Source: Oceanospirillaceae bacterium (GTDB lineage Bacteria > Pseudomonadota > Gammaproteobacteria > Pseudomonadales > Balneatricaceae). From it: DNA of 7,225 nucleotides. The stretch's first letter is position 1, and each line of letters opens with the position of its first letter. Positions 6,304 to 7,225 of this stretch are shown piece after piece. Location of the stretch: contig DNNY01000193.1 in NCBI GenBank assembly GCA_003497765.1, forward strand, positions 7,831-15,055. The letters are read 5' to 3'. Under the pieces are notes generated by a model that did not search any database, was not told the origin of the DNA, and worked only from the letters and a program-made list of their open reading frames with translations. A program made the position numbers and the translations under genes.

Positions 6304-7225
6304 TTAGAGGGCGATACTAGCGCCCAACTCAGCATGGCTAACATTGTCCCGTAAATTGCCAAATAATTCACGCCCCATACCATATTGTTTAATTGCTTCG
6401 CTGGGAGCGGCAACTTCTCGTGCATCAAGTTCTTCCGCCGCCACCAATAACTGCAATTCACTTGTATGACAGTCAAGACGCAGCATATCGCCAGTTTGAA
6501 TTTTACCAATCACACCGCCCGCTTTGGCCTCAGGATACAAATGAATAGCCGCAGGCACTTTACCAGAAGCACCTGACATACGACCATCAGTGACCAAAGC
6601 TACTTTATAGCCCTTATCTTGCAAAGAACCTAAGTATGGTGTCAGTTTATGCAATTCTGGCATACCGCATGCCTGTGGCCCTTGGTAACGCACCACAGCA
6701 ATAAAATCCTTGTTTAATTCACCGGCTTCAAAGGCCACACCGATTTGTGACTGGTCATCAAACACCACAGCTGGTGCTTCTATAACCCAGTGCTCTTCTT
6801 TTACTGCCGAGACTTTAACCACACCACGGCCAACATTACCTTTAACACATACCAAACCACCCGTTGGATGGAATGGTTCTTGAGCACTACGTAAAACGTC
6901 TTTATCACCTGATTCAGCAGGCGCTGCTTGCCACTGCAGAGCACCATCAACCAATTTTGGTTCCTGACAATAGTTACGTAAGCCCTTACCCATAATGGTC
7001 ATCACGTCTTCGTGTAAGTAACCCCCATCAAGCAGGGTCTGCACTAAGTAAGGCACACCACCCGCGGCATGGAAAACATTGATATCAGCATAACCGTTGG
7101 GATAAATCCGCGTCAGACTGGGCACCACTGCAGACAAGGCAGCAAAATCATCCCAGTTAATAATAATACCCGCCGCTCGGGCAATGGCCACAAGATGCAT
7201 AGTATGGTTAGTGGAGCCACCAGTC
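6304..7225 (-). CDS. edd: 6-phosphogluconate dehydratase (C-terminal half; 5' end beyond window)
   Basis: Iron-sulfur dehydratase converting 6-phosphogluconate to 2-keto-3-deoxy-6-phosphogluconate, the first committed step of the Entner-Doudoroff pathway. The frame is open to the right edge, giving 306 complete codons of a protein usually about 600 residues long. The Met codon at 7200 is internal: reading continues upstream through TGGSTNHT, and TGGSTNHTMH is the conserved IlvD/Edd segment. The second family signature, ALVTDGRMSGASGKVP, is encoded around 6600-6555. The segments YPNGYADIN and HAAGGVPYLV and the C-terminal GMGRELF favour Edd over dihydroxyacid dehydratase (IlvD). The iron-sulfur-binding CDK signature lies in the missing N-terminal half. 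glk and pgi follow in the same direction. Whether eda is also nearby cannot be seen. Confidence 0.95.
   Translation of the reverse strand, partial: TGGSTNHTMHLVAIARAAGIIINWDDFAALSAVVPSLTRIYPNGYADINVFHAAGGVPYLVQTLLDGGYLHEDVMTIMGKGLRNYCQEPKLVDGALQWQAAPAESGDKDVLRSAQEPFHPTGGLVCVKGNVGRGVVKVSAVKEEHWVIEAPAVVFDDQSQIGVAFEAGELNKDFIAVVRYQGPQACGMPELHKLTPYLGSLQDKGYKVALVTDGRMSGASGKVPAAIHLYPEAKAGGVIGKIQTGDMLRLDCHTSELQLLVAAEELDAREVAAPSEAIKQYGMGRELFGNLRDNVSHAELGASIAL

Noticed and set aside
6287..6325. Intrinsic terminator of edd: stem GGGCG/CGCCC (6309-6313, 6321-6325) plus a T6 run
   Set aside because: The stem is inside the last edd codons and 16 bases separate it from the T run, too far for a working intrinsic terminator.
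7198..7200. ATG at 7200 as the start of edd
   Set aside because: The frame stays open to the window edge and encodes the conserved TGGSTNHT immediately upstream, so this Met is internal and the gene is cut by the window.
6304..7225. Dihydroxyacid dehydratase (ilvD) instead of edd
   Set aside because: The families are homologous, but the TGGSTNHTMH context, the C-terminal GMGRELF and the neighbouring glk and pgi all fit Edd.

Overview
The window looks like a piece of gammaproteobacterial chromosome with moderate GC content. The glucokinase and the 546-residue glucose-6-phosphate isomerase are of the E. coli type. The Entner-Doudoroff dehydratase lies next to glucokinase, and a tripartite tricarboxylate transporter (TTT) is present. 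A marine or environmental heterotroph is a reasonable guess; genus cannot be read from this sequence. Five long coding regions and one short one fill most of it, and I saw no tRNA, rRNA, insertion sequence, CRISPR array or phage gene.

Left part (1-3521): a citrate/carboxylate sensing and uptake module. On the minus strand, the first gene of a TTT operon (tctC, periplasmic binding protein) runs off the left edge; tctB and tctA would be expected beyond it. Divergent from it is a two-gene operon with a 4-base overlap. It encodes a CitA/DcuS-family membrane histidine kinase whose periplasmic domain keeps the residues known to hold citrate in CitA, and a CitB/DcuR-family response regulator. The 352-base divergent control region holds three copies of a short direct repeat, a widely spaced 8-base inverted repeat, a 10-base palindrome and a plausible promoter for the kinase. 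The simplest reading is that external tri- or dicarboxylate activates the kinase, the regulator binds the shared control region, and the transporter is induced.

Right part (3552-7225): a sugar-catabolism cluster transcribed on the minus strand in the order edd (C-terminal half only), glk, pgi. The pgi start follows the glk stop by 15 bases, so these two are co-transcribed; a 151-base gap with inverted repeats separates edd from glk. Glucokinase makes glucose-6-phosphate, Pgi interconverts it with fructose-6-phosphate, and Edd dehydrates 6-phosphogluconate in the Entner-Doudoroff route. The regulator gene and pgi converge with only 30 bases between their stops, and a hairpin overlaps the pgi stop.

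No clearly new system is present. The parts most worth a second look are the repeat structure of the tctC/kinase control region and the alternative hairpins ahead of glk.
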